Part shown: piece by piece, positions 21,944 through 33,203 of the stretch | How the letters are laid out: every line of letters starts with the position of its first letter | How positions within the stretch are numbered: position 1 is the first letter of the stretch | NCBI GenBank assembly: GCA_003255025.1 | Contig: QANY01008648.1 | Location: forward strand, 1-64,000 | DNA: 64,000 nucleotides | DNA from: Datisca glomerata | Taxonomy: Eukaryota; Streptophyta; Magnoliopsida; Cucurbitales; Datiscaceae | Reading direction: 5' to 3' | Position numbers and translations under genes: made by a program | Notes under the pieces: model-generated | Database searches by the model: none | Told to the model about the DNA's origin: nothing | What the model saw: the letters and a program-made list of their open reading frames with translations, nothing else

Positions 21944-22893
21944 TGGGGGCATTGGCACAGAGATTCGGGCTTAGGATTCATTTTGGTACTGGTTGGGATT
22001 AGACTACAAAGGTGAGCTCAGTCATTCATAATGATACTTGGAACTGACCTACTTCTAACCCCCTTTAGCTTATCACTACTAGGGAGGTCCCTCTCCCCCC
22101 TCCTAGGGAGCACTCTTTGGATTCTTGGCTTTGGACTCCTTCTTCTGGTATATTCTCTATGGGGCATACTTATAGGGCTCTTGCACCAGGTGGAGATAAA
22201 GTGAGATGGGCTCCTCTTATTTGGTTTAAGAAGCACATTCTGAGATATAGCTTCATTGCTTGGCTTGTTTCTCTTAATAGGCTTACAACTGGGGATAGAT
22301 TGTCTGTTTGGACCTCTACTTATGGGGCTCCAGCATTATTTCTTTTGTGTTTTGCTTGCATGCTATGGAAACTTCTAAGCACCTATTTGTTTCTAATCAT
22401 ATCTGACAGAGTTTGGTCGGTTGGTGTGGTTTGGTTTCCTCTCCTAGGAATTGGAATCAATTGATCTATTGGCTTCTTGTGAAAGCTAAGATTGGTGACC
22501 TTTTGGGGCTTTTGCTGTAGATTGTGTTCTACACCTTTGTTTACCATATTTGGAGGGAGACAAATGCTAGAGTTTTTGAAGGAAGGCTGAGAGACAAGAA
22601 TGATATCTTGGCTTGCATTGTTAATGCAATTAGGGGAAGATTTTGGAGTCTTAGAAGTTTCTCTGTGACTGAGAAGAATAAAAGCATTCAGCTTGCTTGG
22701 GGGTTGAATGCTTCTGTTTTTGATAATTAGCTTTCTTCTCTCTTGTTGTAATATTTTTTGTGGTTGAGTTGGTTCCAATATGTATTTAGATTGCTCCCAA
22801 CTTAATCTTTGTTTTGTTTGGTTGCATGTGGTTTGCCCCTGCTATATTTGTAAGTATCTTCTTCGGTTAATACAATCTTTTAATTTACCAAAA
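21944..22893 (+). mobile_element. 5'-truncated LINE (second subfamily), + strand
   Basis: The + strand encodes the end of ORF2: 22117-22464 (LWTPSSGIFSMGHTYRALA, VRWAPLIWFKKHILRYSFIA) and 22524-22730 (YHIWRETNARVFEGRLRDK, ending LAWGLNASVFDN). A 3' UTR follows with TGTTTGGTTGCATGTGG and TTTACCAAAAAG at the end (22881-22893). It is the same subfamily as 3137-3660 and 39081-39815. Its 3' end abuts satellite array 2 directly. Confidence 0.9.
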
Positions 22894-24617
22894 AGAAGAT
22901 GAACATGGTTAAACTTTGATCTTTTGTGCATGGCGTGCACGTGAACTAACTTTTGACACCAAATACACGTTTGGCAGAAGAGTTTGGAGTGTTGTCGTTG
23001 TTTTAAGTGCTTTTAGTGCCATTCGGAGTCATAAAGGCCCAATGTTATGTGTTTATGCCGAACTAGACGAACTTGGCTAAACTTGGATCTTTTGTACATG
23101 GCGTGCACTTGAACTGACTTTTGATAGCCAATACACGTCTGGATAAGAATTTGAAATGGGGTTGTTTTATATGCTTTTAGTGCCATATGGAGTCAAAAGA
23201 CCCAATTGGACTTGTTTAGGCCAAACTAGATGAACTTGAATAAATTTGGATCTTTCGGGCAAGACATCCACTCAAACTGACTTTGGACACCCAATACACG
23301 TTTGGGATAAGAATTTGGAGTGGTGTAGTTTTTTTAGGTGCATCTAGTTCCATAGAGTCAAAAAGACCCAATGGGACGTGTTTAGGGCCAAGCTAGATGA
23401 ACTTGACTAAACATGGATCTTTTGGGCATGACGTGCACTTGAACTGACTTTTGACACTGAAAACATGTTTAGGACAAGAATTTGGAGTGTTGTGGTCATT
23501 AAAGGTGCCTTTAGTGCCATATGGGGAGTCAAAAAGACCCAATGGGACGTGTTTAGGCCAAACTATATAAACTTGGCTGAAATTGGATCTTTTATGCATG
23601 GCGTACACGTGAACTGACTTTTGACACTCAATACACGTTTGTGATAAGTGTTTGGAGTGTTGTGGTCGTTTTAGCTGCTTCAAGTGCCATTCAGAGTCAA
23701 AATTTACCAAAAAACAAAAGATGAACTTGGCTAAACTTTGATCTTTTGTGCACGGCATGCACGTGAACTGACTTTTGACACCCAATACACGTTTGGCATA
23801 AGAGTTTGGAGTGTTGTCATTGTTTTAAGTGCTTTTAGTGCCATTCGGAGTCAAAAAGGCCCAATGTGATGTGTTTAGGTGAAACTAGATTAACTTGGCT
23901 AAACTTGGATCTTTTGTGCATGGCATGCACTTGAATTGACTTTTGATAGCCAATACACGTCTGGGATAAGAATTTGGAGTGTCGGGGTTGTTTTATGTGC
24001 TTTTAGTTCCATATGGAGTCAAAAGACCCAATTGGACGTGTTTAGGCCAAACTAGATGAACTTGGATAAATTTGGATCTTTCGGGCATGACATCCACTCG
24101 AACTGACTTTGGACACCCAACACACTTTTGAGATAAGAATTGGAGTGTTGTAGTTGTTTTAGGTGCTTATAGTTCCATACAGAGTCAAAAAGACCCAAGG
24201 GGACGTGTTTAGGGCCAAGCTAGATGAACTTGACTAAACATGGATCTTTTGGGCATGACGTGCACTTGAACTGACGTTTGACACCGAAAACACATTTAGG
24301 ATAAGAATTTGGAGTGTTGTGGTCATTTAAGGTGCCTTTAGTGCCATATGGGGAGTCAAAAACACCCAATGGGATGTGTTTTGGCCAAACTAGATGAACT
24401 TGGCTGAAATTTGATCTTTTATGCATGGCGTACACGTGAACTGACTTTGACACCCAATACACATTTGGGATAAATTTTTGGAGTGTTGTGGTCATTTTAG
24501 GTGCTTCAAGTACCATTCGGAGTCAAAATTTACCCAAAAAAAAGATGAACTTGGCTAAACTTTGATCTTTTGTGCATGGCGTGCACTTGAACTGACATTT
24601 GAAATCCAATACACGTT
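22894..24617 (+). repeat. Satellite array 2, same monomer, about 823-bp higher-order unit
   Basis: About ten monomers of the satellite seen in array 1, in the same orientation. The marker CTTTTGTG followed by CATGGCGTGCACGTG-like sequence occurs at 22921, 23743 and 24567, spacing of 822 and 824 bp, or five monomers. At the start of the second and third units the array carries AATTTACCAAAAAACAAAAG (23701) and AATTTACCCAAAAAAAAG (24525). These match the 3' end of the LINE bordering the first unit (TAATTTACCAAAAAGAAG, 22881-22898). The array stops at 24617, where a LINE begins. Confidence 0.92.
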
Positions 24618-25838
24618 TGGCATGTCCTATAGCCATGCTCCCACCCATAGAAGAGGCTCCCCATGGAGAGGAGGAGATGAAGATGGGTACTAATGAAGAC
24701 AATGAGTCCCTCACCCCTGTGGCTCCTAATTCTTTGGGCCAAGATTTTAAGAGCTCCAAGAAGAAGCTGAAGAATAAAGCGAAAGGTACCCCTCACCCTA
24801 GTAAGGTGAAGGGAAAATTTGTTATCAAAGGTGGGGTAACCCACTGCCCAATCAATCTATGATTAATCTTGCCACTCGGAATGTGAGAGGCTTCAATAGT
24901 ACTCTCAAGCAAGCGGAGGTCAGGAAGTTATGTAGAGACTTTCAATAGAATTTGTGCTCTTTAGTGGAAACTAAGGTGAAATTCTCTAAGTTTTCTTCAA
25001 TTGCTCAAAGTGGGTTCCCTAATTGGAAGATTCTAGCTAATTATGATTTTTCTCAAGGTGGGAGGATTTGGGTTGCTTGGGATCCAGAAATGCTTGAGGT
25101 GGAGTCTAGTTTTAGCTCCAATCACACTATTTTGTGTAAAATCACTTTGAGGCTCTCAGGAATTGTTTTCTTTGATTCTTTCGTGTATGCTTCAAACCCT
25201 AGCTCAGAGAGAATTGAGCTTTGGAACAGCCTTGTTCAACACCATGGAAAGTGTTCTCAATCCCCTTGGATTATCACAGGTGACTTTAATGAATCTTTAC
25301 ACCCTAATGAGAAGGTAGGAGGCAGGTTTGAATGGGACACTGGAATGAGGGAGTTTGGAGGGTGCTTATTCAGAATCAAAGTGGAGGACCACCCTTATAG
25401 TGGCTGCCATGATGATGGTACCTATATCATGAACAAATTGGATAGAGCTTTAATCAACTCTTTGTGGTTAGACTTTTTCCCTTCTACTTGCACTTTTCAT
25501 TCTTCGGGTGCTTCAAAGCAGCTTGGGCTATGATCAGAAGCACCCTTCTACTTGCCTCAAAGTTGAACCTGTCTCTCCAAGCTGTTTTGTATCTCAACCT
25601 TTTGATTTTTTAGCCTCATTAAGGGCTGAGTATGTTAATTTGTTGCCTTGTTTTGAGGGGTTTTGTTTGTTTTTGTAATGCGTGGAGTTTTAGTTGGCTT
25701 ATTTTTTGGGAATTTTGGCTTTAGCTAGCTAGGCTTATCTCTTTTTTTGGTTTTGTAGCTTTATATTTCTTGGACTATGCCCCTTGTATATTTGTTTGTA
25801 TTTTTTAGGTTAATATATTTTTTCCTTACCGAAAAAAA
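24618..25838 (+). mobile_element. Internally deleted LINE, + strand
   Basis: It contains the end of ORF1 or an inter-ORF spacer (24630-24862), an endonuclease open frame (24862-25533), then jumps to the 3' UTR (about 25660-25838) with ATGCCCCTTGTATATTTG and a terminal CCTTACCGAAAAAAAAG. RT and the Cys/His domain are missing, so this is a deletion derivative of roughly 1.2 kb. Confidence 0.85.
24862..25533 (+). pseudogene. LINE ORF2 endonuclease domain
   Basis: The APE-type endonuclease nicks genomic DNA to prime reverse transcription. The frame opens near 24862 with NLATRNVRGFN (the usual W of the W-N motif is R), and a TAG lies at 24946 before LCSLVETKVKF. Further blocks are GGRIWVAWDPEML, FVYASNPSSERIELWNSL, PWIITGDFNE, EKVGGR and KLDRALINSLWL. 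The frame shifts at about 25515 just before the S-D-H motif. It is about 220 codons, close to a full domain, but followed by a deletion. Confidence 0.85.
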
Positions 25839-25998
25839 AGTACAAAAATGAGGAGAAAATGATCCTCAGTAAGCAAGCTCTTAGAGACTTCTCTTTATTC
25901 CAAACAAGTAACCAAGAGATCAATTGTGTCCAATTTGAAGCTCTACAGGTTAGTTCACATTTTATAATTAGGAAGTCCCATACCGTTTTGGCATATTC

Positions 25999-28900
25999 TC
26001 ATTCAATGTAGTGGTGTGAGTGAGATTCAGCATGACCCACACAAAACACACAATCTAGCATACTACCAAATGGAGGGTAATTCCAAAATGCAATTTTATC
26101 TCGAGTAGCTAGTTTGTGAAGGATAGCAAGCCAAGTGATGAAACTACATCGTGGGATACTATATTTGAACCAAAGTTGTCTTGCCCATCTTACCTTTTCC
26201 TTTTGGGTGGCCAAAATCTTATAGGCGTGAGAGGTGGAAAATGATCCATGCGGGCTAGGGGCTCAAATCCAAGAGTCGGGTCTAGTTACTTGAGGTAATG
26301 GGAGCTGGATATTCATGAGTTCTAGAAGCTCCACTGCATTGGTTGTAGGACAGTGCTATTGTCCATGAAGAATAATATCACTTACGTTGGATTTAAGTTT
26401 CCATGCACTACCTGACAAAATTCTCTGTTCAAATTTGGGTCACAAAGGACCTAATGGGTGCCAAGGGTCAGTTAAGAGATTGATGTCCCTACCATTACCT
26501 ATGAAGGCTTTACAAAAGGGTAGGAATTTACTCCTAATCTTGAGAATATTTCTCCAAACCCAAGATGGGTTTGAAGGGATTAGAGCTATGAATATGGAGG
26601 TTTTCCTTATAAGATAGATTTGGCACCAGTTTTTCCATAATGAGATCTTCGATATCACGATCAGAAACCATAAGTGCTTTGCCAATGCCACCTCATTTGC
26701 TAATACCAGCTCCTTAAGACCCAGACCTCCTTTGGGCCTTATCACTGTTAATATCAACCCAGGCCACCTTGGCACCGGTATGCTTACTCTCTTCCCCATT
26801 TCACCAGTAATTCTTGAGAGCGTCTTGGATCTTCCTTACCACTTTCTTTGGTAGAATGAAGAACTCGGCCCAAAATTGGAACGTTGTCATCAACACTGAT
26901 TTAGTGTTGTAATCTCCCTGCATAGCTAAGAAATTTGGAGTCCCAAGATCTCATTCTCTCTGTAATCCTATCGACTAGAGTGTCACAGTCACTTTTGCTC
27001 AATTTTGAGGTGATCAAGGGCATTTCCAAATATCTTATTGGGAATTATCCTAAAGGAAAGTCCAATATAGATAGAATATTAACTATGTGTTCCTCTTGGA
27101 CTCCTGAAATGAATATTTGGCTCTTTAGCTTGTTAGGTTGGAGACCTGAAATGCATTGAAAGAGCTCTAAAGTGTCTTTAATGGTTTGTACTGACTCTTT
27201 AGTCCCTTTGCAGAGTATTAACAAATCATCAGCTAAGTAAAGGTTCATAATTTTTAGCTCATCACACCTCCAATGGTACTGAAACTCTGTATGTGAGGCT
27301 ATGAATTGTAGTAAGCCAGTAAGGACCTCCATGATAACCATAACTAGGTAGAGGGAGATTGGGTCACCTTGCCTACTACCTTTGGCTCATCTGAAATAGC
27401 CATGAAGCTCCCCATTTATCTTAGTAGAGTACTAAGGAGAGAGATGCACTCCATAATCCAGGAGATGAAAGTATCTGGGAAATTAAGGCATTGTAGAGCT
27501 TAACCAAATAACACCCATTTCACATTGTCATATGCCTTCTTTAAGTCCACTTTTAATACACACCTTGGCATTCCTAAAGATTTATGATAGCTCCTAAGAA
27601 GTTCTTGTGAGAGGAAGATATTGTCAACTATCCTTCTCGAAAGCACTTTGATTCTGATTTATAAGATTAGGGAGCGCGGGCTTCTTTCTTTTAGTGAGGA
27701 TCTTGGTAATGCATTTGTAAATGACATTACAGCATGAGATGGGTCTAAAGTCACCAACAAAAGTGGGGGTTGGGACCTTAGGAATGAGGGAGATTGTTGT
27801 AGAATTAGCTTCAAGTTCCATTTCTGAAAAAGCTCTAAGATAGCCTACGAAATATCACACCCTACAATATGCCAAGCTTTTTCGAAGAAGCTAGTTATGA
27901 ATCCATCAGGGCCTGAGGCTTTGTCACTTCCCATTTTAAAGATAGTACTTTTGACCTCCTCAGCAGTGATATGTCATATCAAATTGTTTCCTTGAGTGTT
28001 ATCCAATTCATTGGGGAGGGCCCTTTCCAATATGCCCCAATTGATATATGGGAGTGGAGTTAGGGGTACCCAAAAGGATGACATAGTATTGCAAGTTGTG
28101 GTCTTTAACCTCCTTAGGTTTAGAAATGGTTGATCCCTGTTGTGTCAGGTGTGTAATTCTTGATCTGATTCTTCTCTTTTACATATTCTGAAAAAAGAAA
28201 GAAGAATTTTCGTCTCCTAGGTTTAGTCATTAAACTCTTGATTTTTGTTTGAAGAAACTTTCTTCAGCATGTCTGAGTTCAAAATATTCAGTGTTTGCAA
28301 GTTTCTCTTGTCCAATTAAACCCACATTGGTTGGGTAAGAAGAAGCCAACTCAATCTGAAGTTGGTCAAGTTTGGCCCTAGCTAGCTTAGTCCTAGAGGT
28401 TAGGTAATTGCAGAACTGTTTATTAAATTCTTTTAAAGCCACCTTTACAGCTCTGAGCTTTTTGCTAACCTTGAACGTTACACAACCAGTTACTTGGGCA
28501 CCCCATGCTTGTTCAACTATTTCCCAAAAACCTTGTCATCCATCCAAAAGTTAAAGAATTGGAAAGCTATCGTAGGTTTGAGCTGATTTGAGTCCATTTG
28601 AATAACTAGTAGAGATGCCAGGTGGTGGAAACTGGCATTGTACATTTGGGAAGGAATCAACCCAGTGACTCTGTCCAACTTACACATGGTGAAGGTACCA
28701 TCTTAGTGCTTGTTAGATCAGGAGAATTGACATCTAGAATATGCAAGGTCTTACCCCTCAATGTTGTATATATAATCATTAAACTCATTTATTCCCTCAT
28801 TCCATCCTGCAACCCCTCCTATTTTTTCATTGGGATTCCTAGTCACATTAAAGTCCCCCAAAATAAGCCAAGGTGAGGACGAGCAAATAGTGTGTTGCGC

Positions 28901-29290
28901 TTCCAGGGATGACCAACGGTCCCTCCTATCACCCCAATCATTAGAAGCATACACAAAGGTGACAAAGTAGTCAGTATTGGAATCTAAAATGGAAACCTTA
29001 CAAAATATTTCTTGAGCAGAGGAGCTGAGTACAATAAGGTTGACAATAGCTGAATCACAAGCAATCCAAATTCTACTATTTGAAGATGATGCATAATTTG
29101 CAATACACTCCCAATTAGGGAATACATTGCTAGCAATACCACTAAAGTTACCACACTTGACCTTAGTCTCGATAGCTGAACACACATAGAGGTTGAAGTC
29201 CCTACACAATTTCCTCTCATCAACATGTTTAAGGGAACTATTAAACATTGTGAGGTAGAGGTCACCCCCTTTGAAGATTTCAATTTCCAA
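25999..29290 (-). pseudogene. LINE ORF2: endonuclease, RT and Cys/His domain
   Basis: From the 5' side on the minus strand: endonuclease at 28751-29290 (AIETKVKCGNFSG, RIWIACDSAIVN, WLILGDFNVTRNPNEKIGG); linker at 28230-28442; RT fingers at 27624-27821 (LIPKVPTPTFVGDFRPISCC); RT palm at 27045-27341, with LADD instead of FADD in the active site; post-RT region at 26440-26799 (GGLGLKELVLANEVALAKH); and a Cys/His domain at 25999-26214 (RWARQLWFKYSIPRCSFITW, CVFCVGHAESHSHH). Stops and frameshifts separate the blocks. It cannot encode a working protein. Confidence 0.88.
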
Positions 29291-29748
29291 CCCTTTTTAT
29301 TGGGTGAGAAGTGAGGTTAATCTTGCTTTTCTTCTTCGTTTTCCTTCTCTTCTTACCAAAGCTAGAAGAGTAGATAAGATGAAGGGCTAAAGGAATAGGG
29401 GGATCAAACTTGGATCACCGAAGTCAAGTTCCTTCTCTTGATCAGATTTGATAGCCTCGACCTGAAGTGGGGTAACAATTTCTCCTTCCTCCAACAATGG
29501 AATCGCAGCAAGTTCATTTGGGAAATAGTTTGTTATTGGGGTTATAATTTCATGTTGGAATATGTTCTTTCTTGAATATTTTAAGGTGCCTACAATCCAA
29601 GATACCTCTTCAGGCGGGATAGGAGGATTAAGGGTGGTGGGGGAATCATGGATTGATCTAGGGGTGGGTGCTGGTCTGATGGGGGGAGAGGGGAGATGGG
29701 ATGATTGGTTGGGTTAATCTCTTTGGTGCTATCGATTTACCTTTCTAG

Positions 29749-30728
29749 TCACAATTGTGACCAAAGATTTGAGCATTGGTGACATCTCTTAGGAAGTCCT
29801 TCACAATCCACCTTAACCATAATAGGATCCCAACCTTTGATCCCCAAATCTACATTAAAGGAATCAACCAATATTGTTTGGACATTAATCTCAACACAAA
29901 CTCTTACAAATTCCTTTCTACTTCCATTGGCCGTAGGGGAACCGTTGTGTAAAGGTTTTCCAACATCACTTGCTATGTGTCCAAGGGCTTCTTTAGACCA
30001 TAGTTCCACTGGAACATTCCAAAGCTTAACCCAAATAGGCAAAACCTCAAGTCTTTCCTTAGTAAAGACAAGATTAGGTTGCTAATGCTTCAAAATTAAG
30101 GGTTTCCCGACAAGATGCCAAGAACCCTCATCCAAGAATGTGTTCATTTTTTCAATTGAATTGAATCTAAAATAGAACAAGCCTTTGTGTACTGAGACGT
30201 CCACTAGTCCTCTATTTTTCCAAAATTGAAGTGCAAGTTTCTTACCTAAATGGAGTGGGGCTGTCTTCCCAACAAAGAAACCAACCAAACAACAATCCCA
30301 CTTAGTGAAGCTATCCCTACTCACACTCCATGGCAAGATAACAGTAATTTGGTCACCATTAATAATAGTGGTATTCTCATGTACCAATGATAATCCTTGC
30401 TTCTCATTTTTCTGAACTTTTTGAGCCCAAGATCCATCTTGCTTAGGGGGTTCAAGGGAAGCATCACAAAGTTTTTGATACACTTGGTTGGACCCGAGAG
30501 TTATTTATGCTTCATTAGTGGGTCTAGGATTAGGTGGGTGCGGTTAATAATCACAATTTCGTCTAAACCCTTGAATGAAAGCATATAGTTCAAGTTCTTC
30601 AACCCCTTGGTCATAAATAGGGAAGGAAGAGGGAGATGGTCTTCGTGCAAGTGGAGAAGGAGAGCCTGTCCTTCCCTTTGGTTTATCCATGGCCGACAAT
30701 GGAATATTTTCAAGAAAAGTACACTCAT
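29749..30728 (-). pseudogene. LINE ORF1: DUF4283-like domain and zinc knuckle
   Basis: On the minus strand 30082-30483 encodes GFFVGKTAPLHLGKKLALQF, VHKGLFYFRFNSIEKMN and GKPLILKH. It is followed by 29749-30042 (MPIWVKLWNVPVELWSKEAL, HIASDVGKPL, EGLPKRCHQC). This is the plant LINE ORF1 layout: an RNA-binding N-terminal domain, then a CCHC-type knuckle. The knuckle keeps C-H-Q-C, but what follows (SNLWSQL) shows a shift. The N-terminal part lies at 30501-30728 (LKNLNYMLSFKGLDEIV). The stretch 29291-29748 between ORF1 and ORF2 is poorly coding spacer. Confidence 0.82.
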
Positions 30729-30974
30729 TTAAGGATGAAGTTGACTTAGCTTTGGGTAAAGTATCTTATAGGGGAGGAAACGTCAAGGTAAAAGGACCAT
30801 TGTATGTTGGAGATTCTACTTTTTCCCTAGAAACTGGCTGCTTGTTTTGTACAGATTGAGCATTTCACATGCCTCATTAATTCGGCCAAATGATCTAAGC
30901 TTACTTGGCTTACTTTTTGACTTTGAGGTAGTATAAGCATTAAATGAGGAGGTGCTATCATTAATGAAAGAAGG

Positions 30975-31757
30975 TGATACGGAACCTCTAAGAATAAGCT
31001 TGAGAACCCCTTTATGTATAGGAACCCACGGAGCATTAATGTGAAAACCCCAATATCCAATTCGGCAACAACCCCTAACAAAAAGCTAGAAAAATAGATT
31101 TCTGATATAGATGATCAAGAACTAGAATAAAGAAAATTGTTTCTGAATTCCAGTTTCGAAACACTCCACAAGAAATCTACTTGAATATTTCTTAAAACAT
31201 GTATTCTACTGAAGAACACAACGATAAAAGCAAAACAACCTTTGGTGTTTTCTTCAATTAAAATTATGGACCCTTAAAACATTCTAGCAAGGCATATTTA
31301 TAATATTTACAAAGGTTTCCTAAAATCCTAAAACCTAAGAATAGGATACTAACCTAATTATATTTTAAATAAAATAGACTGTCTTAAGCAAAATAAAACT
31401 AATGGACTCTAAATAAAGTGAAATTTCATTCAGCCCAAAACGTAACACAAAAATGGCCTATTACATACTTAATCCAACACATTAATAGCTTGGACTTAAA
31501 CCAAGTTGTATTGGACTCGTGTTGCACTTACTCCAAAGCTTTGATGCCCTTGTAGACCTTTACTAGCTGAATTGACTAAGCCTTGCAAATGGTGGATTAA
31601 AGCTTGTTGAAGCTTCTTAGACCGCGACCTTGTTATTGGTCCTTGAAGCATGCGACTTGGAATAGAAACATCTTGAACTCGCTCCTTGCCTTCTTGATCA
31701 TGCTCTTCTTTAAGATGTTGAATCCTTTGAACTTGGTGTGTAGGTTTATCCTTAACA
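30975..31757 (-). mobile_element. 3' LTR of gypsy element B
   Basis: It is 783 bp long. On the + strand it runs from TGATACGGAACC to TCCTTAACA. It matches the two solo LTRs at 1704-2499 and 11356-12153, which fixes its ends. The pol frame of element B crosses its 5' boundary and ends about 260 bp inside it (31496). Confidence 0.9.
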
Positions 31758-32015
31758 TTTTCCCTCTCCTCAAAAGGATTCGACCTCAAATCTAATGCAT
31801 CACCTACATCAAAAGGACTTAAATCAGCTACATTAAACGAAGCACTAACATTATACTCACCTGCAAGGTCAATTTTGTATGCGTTGTCATTAATCCTTTC
31901 AAGAATTTGAAAAGGACCATCGCCTCTAGGGCTGAGCTTGGACTTTCTTTGAAGCGGAAACCTCTCTTTACGAAAATGCACCCAAACCCAATCTCCAGGA
32001 TGAAAATTATCTGGG
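31496..32015 (-). pseudogene. gypsy B Pol C-terminus (GPF module and LTR-encoded tail)
   Basis: The minus-strand frame reads GDWVWVHFRKERFPLQRKSK, LSPRGDGPFQILERINDNAY and EYNVSASFNVADLSPFD. It then crosses the LTR boundary at 31757 into KPTHQVQRIQHLKEEHDQEG and GPITRSRSKKLQQALIHHLQ. The GDGPF motif is the integrase-associated GPY/F-like module. The last 87 or so codons lie inside the 3' LTR, so each LTR of this family carries coding sequence. At 32015 the frame is cut by a LINE fragment. Confidence 0.88.
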
Positions 32016-32340
32016 AGGGTTCTGCAGGATTTTAATAATTGTATTGAAATTTTTGCTTTGGAGGACCTTAAAGCCACTGGCTACTTTGGTCATGGAGCAA
32101 GCAGTCTGAAGATTCTAGGAGAACTGTAGGAAGGTTGGACAGGTGTCTAGTCAATGTGGATTGGATATAAAGCTTCAATGATTCTTTTGTTCATTACGGG
32201 TCAGCGGGGATCAGTGACCATGCACCAATGGTGGTGCAGTATGGTAGCAAGATGAAGTCAGGGATGAAGCCTTTCAGGTTCAGCAATATGTGGACTGAAC
32301 ATCCCAGGTTCCTGGAGGTTGTTAATCATTGGTTTTCGAC
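32016..32340 (+). mobile_element. LINE endonuclease fragment (third LINE subfamily) inside gypsy B
   Basis: The + strand carries a LINE endonuclease end. With frame shifts it reads ALEDLKATGY, RTVGRLDRCLVNVDWI, FNDSFVHYGSAGISDHAPMV (the S-D-H motif) and MKPFRFSNMWTEHPRFLEVV. The gypsy sequence on either side (GATGAAAATTAT on the left, AATCATTGGTTTTC on the right) is continuous in the related copy near 43025. The wording differs clearly from the other LINE endonucleases in the window. No LINE 3' end is present, so it is an internal fragment, perhaps moved by repair. Confidence 0.85.
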
Positions 32341-33203
32341 CCTTATTCAAAAGTGAAGCGACTTGAGCATTTTTCTTTTCCATCCTCACTTTAACTTGCT
32401 TATGTAACTTCTTCACCAAATCTGCCTTAGAATTAGCATCAACACTCACAAAATTGTTAGGTGGCAATGGTAATAAGTCAATAGGAGTAAGTGGTTTAAA
32501 TCCATAAACAATCTTAAATAGAGAACAATGAGTAGTGCTATGAACAACCCTATTGTAAGAAAACTCCACAAATGGCAAACAATCCTCCCATGTCCTAATG
32601 TTCTTTTCTATGATTGCCCATCAGTTTGAGGGTGACAAGTAGTTGAAAACAACAACTTAGTTCCTAATTTTCCCCATAACAGACGCCAAAAGTGTTCAAA
32701 AATTTAACATCTCTATCATTAACAATGCTTTTAGGTATGCCATGTAATCGAACAACTTCTTTGAAAAATAAATCAGCAATCAACTTAGTATCATCAGTTT
32801 TATGACATGGTATAAAATGAGCCATCTTACTAAATCTATCTACCATGACAAAGATACTATCACGGCCTTTCCTAGTTCTAGGCAATCCAAGCACAAAATC
32901 CATAGACAAATCTGTCCAAGGTTCACTAGGAACAGGTAGTGGTGTATACAACCCATGCAGTTTCAATCTAGACTTAGCTTCTCTACATATAATGCAATAC
33001 TCACAAACCTTATGCACATCATGTTTCATATCGGGCAAAAAGAAATATGCTAACAACATCTCATAGGTCTTATTTACCCCAAAATGCCCCATTAAGCCTC
33101 CTCCATGTGCTTCCTTAATCAACAATTCTCTCATAGAACACTTAGGAATGCGCAACCTATTTCTCTTAAACAAGAAACCATCAAACAAGTAAAAATCATC
33201 CAT
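32341..33203 (-). pseudogene. gypsy B integrase
   Basis: Integrase joins the element's cDNA to the genome. The minus strand has the zinc-binding start ([27 protein letters not shown], an HHCC arrangement) and the catalytic core ([43 protein letters not shown]; usually SDRD). A frameshift near 32660 removes the frame around the third acidic residue. The end of the core is at 32341-32578 (MPFVEFSYNRVVHSTTHCSL). Confidence 0.88.

Larger units (their letters stand above)
25839..30974 (-). mobile_element. Nearly full-length LINE (L1 type), minus strand
   Basis: This is the most complete LINE in the window (about 5.1 kb). On the minus strand ORF1 lies at about 30728-29749 and ORF2 at about 29290-25999, followed by a short 3' end at 25839. 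All domains are present in order, but each open frame is broken by stops and shifts. The 5' end abuts the LTR of gypsy B at 30975. It is related to, but distinct from, the family at 5131-12232 (for example LYLADDLLILCKG in place of CFADDLLLFCKG). Confidence 0.88.
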
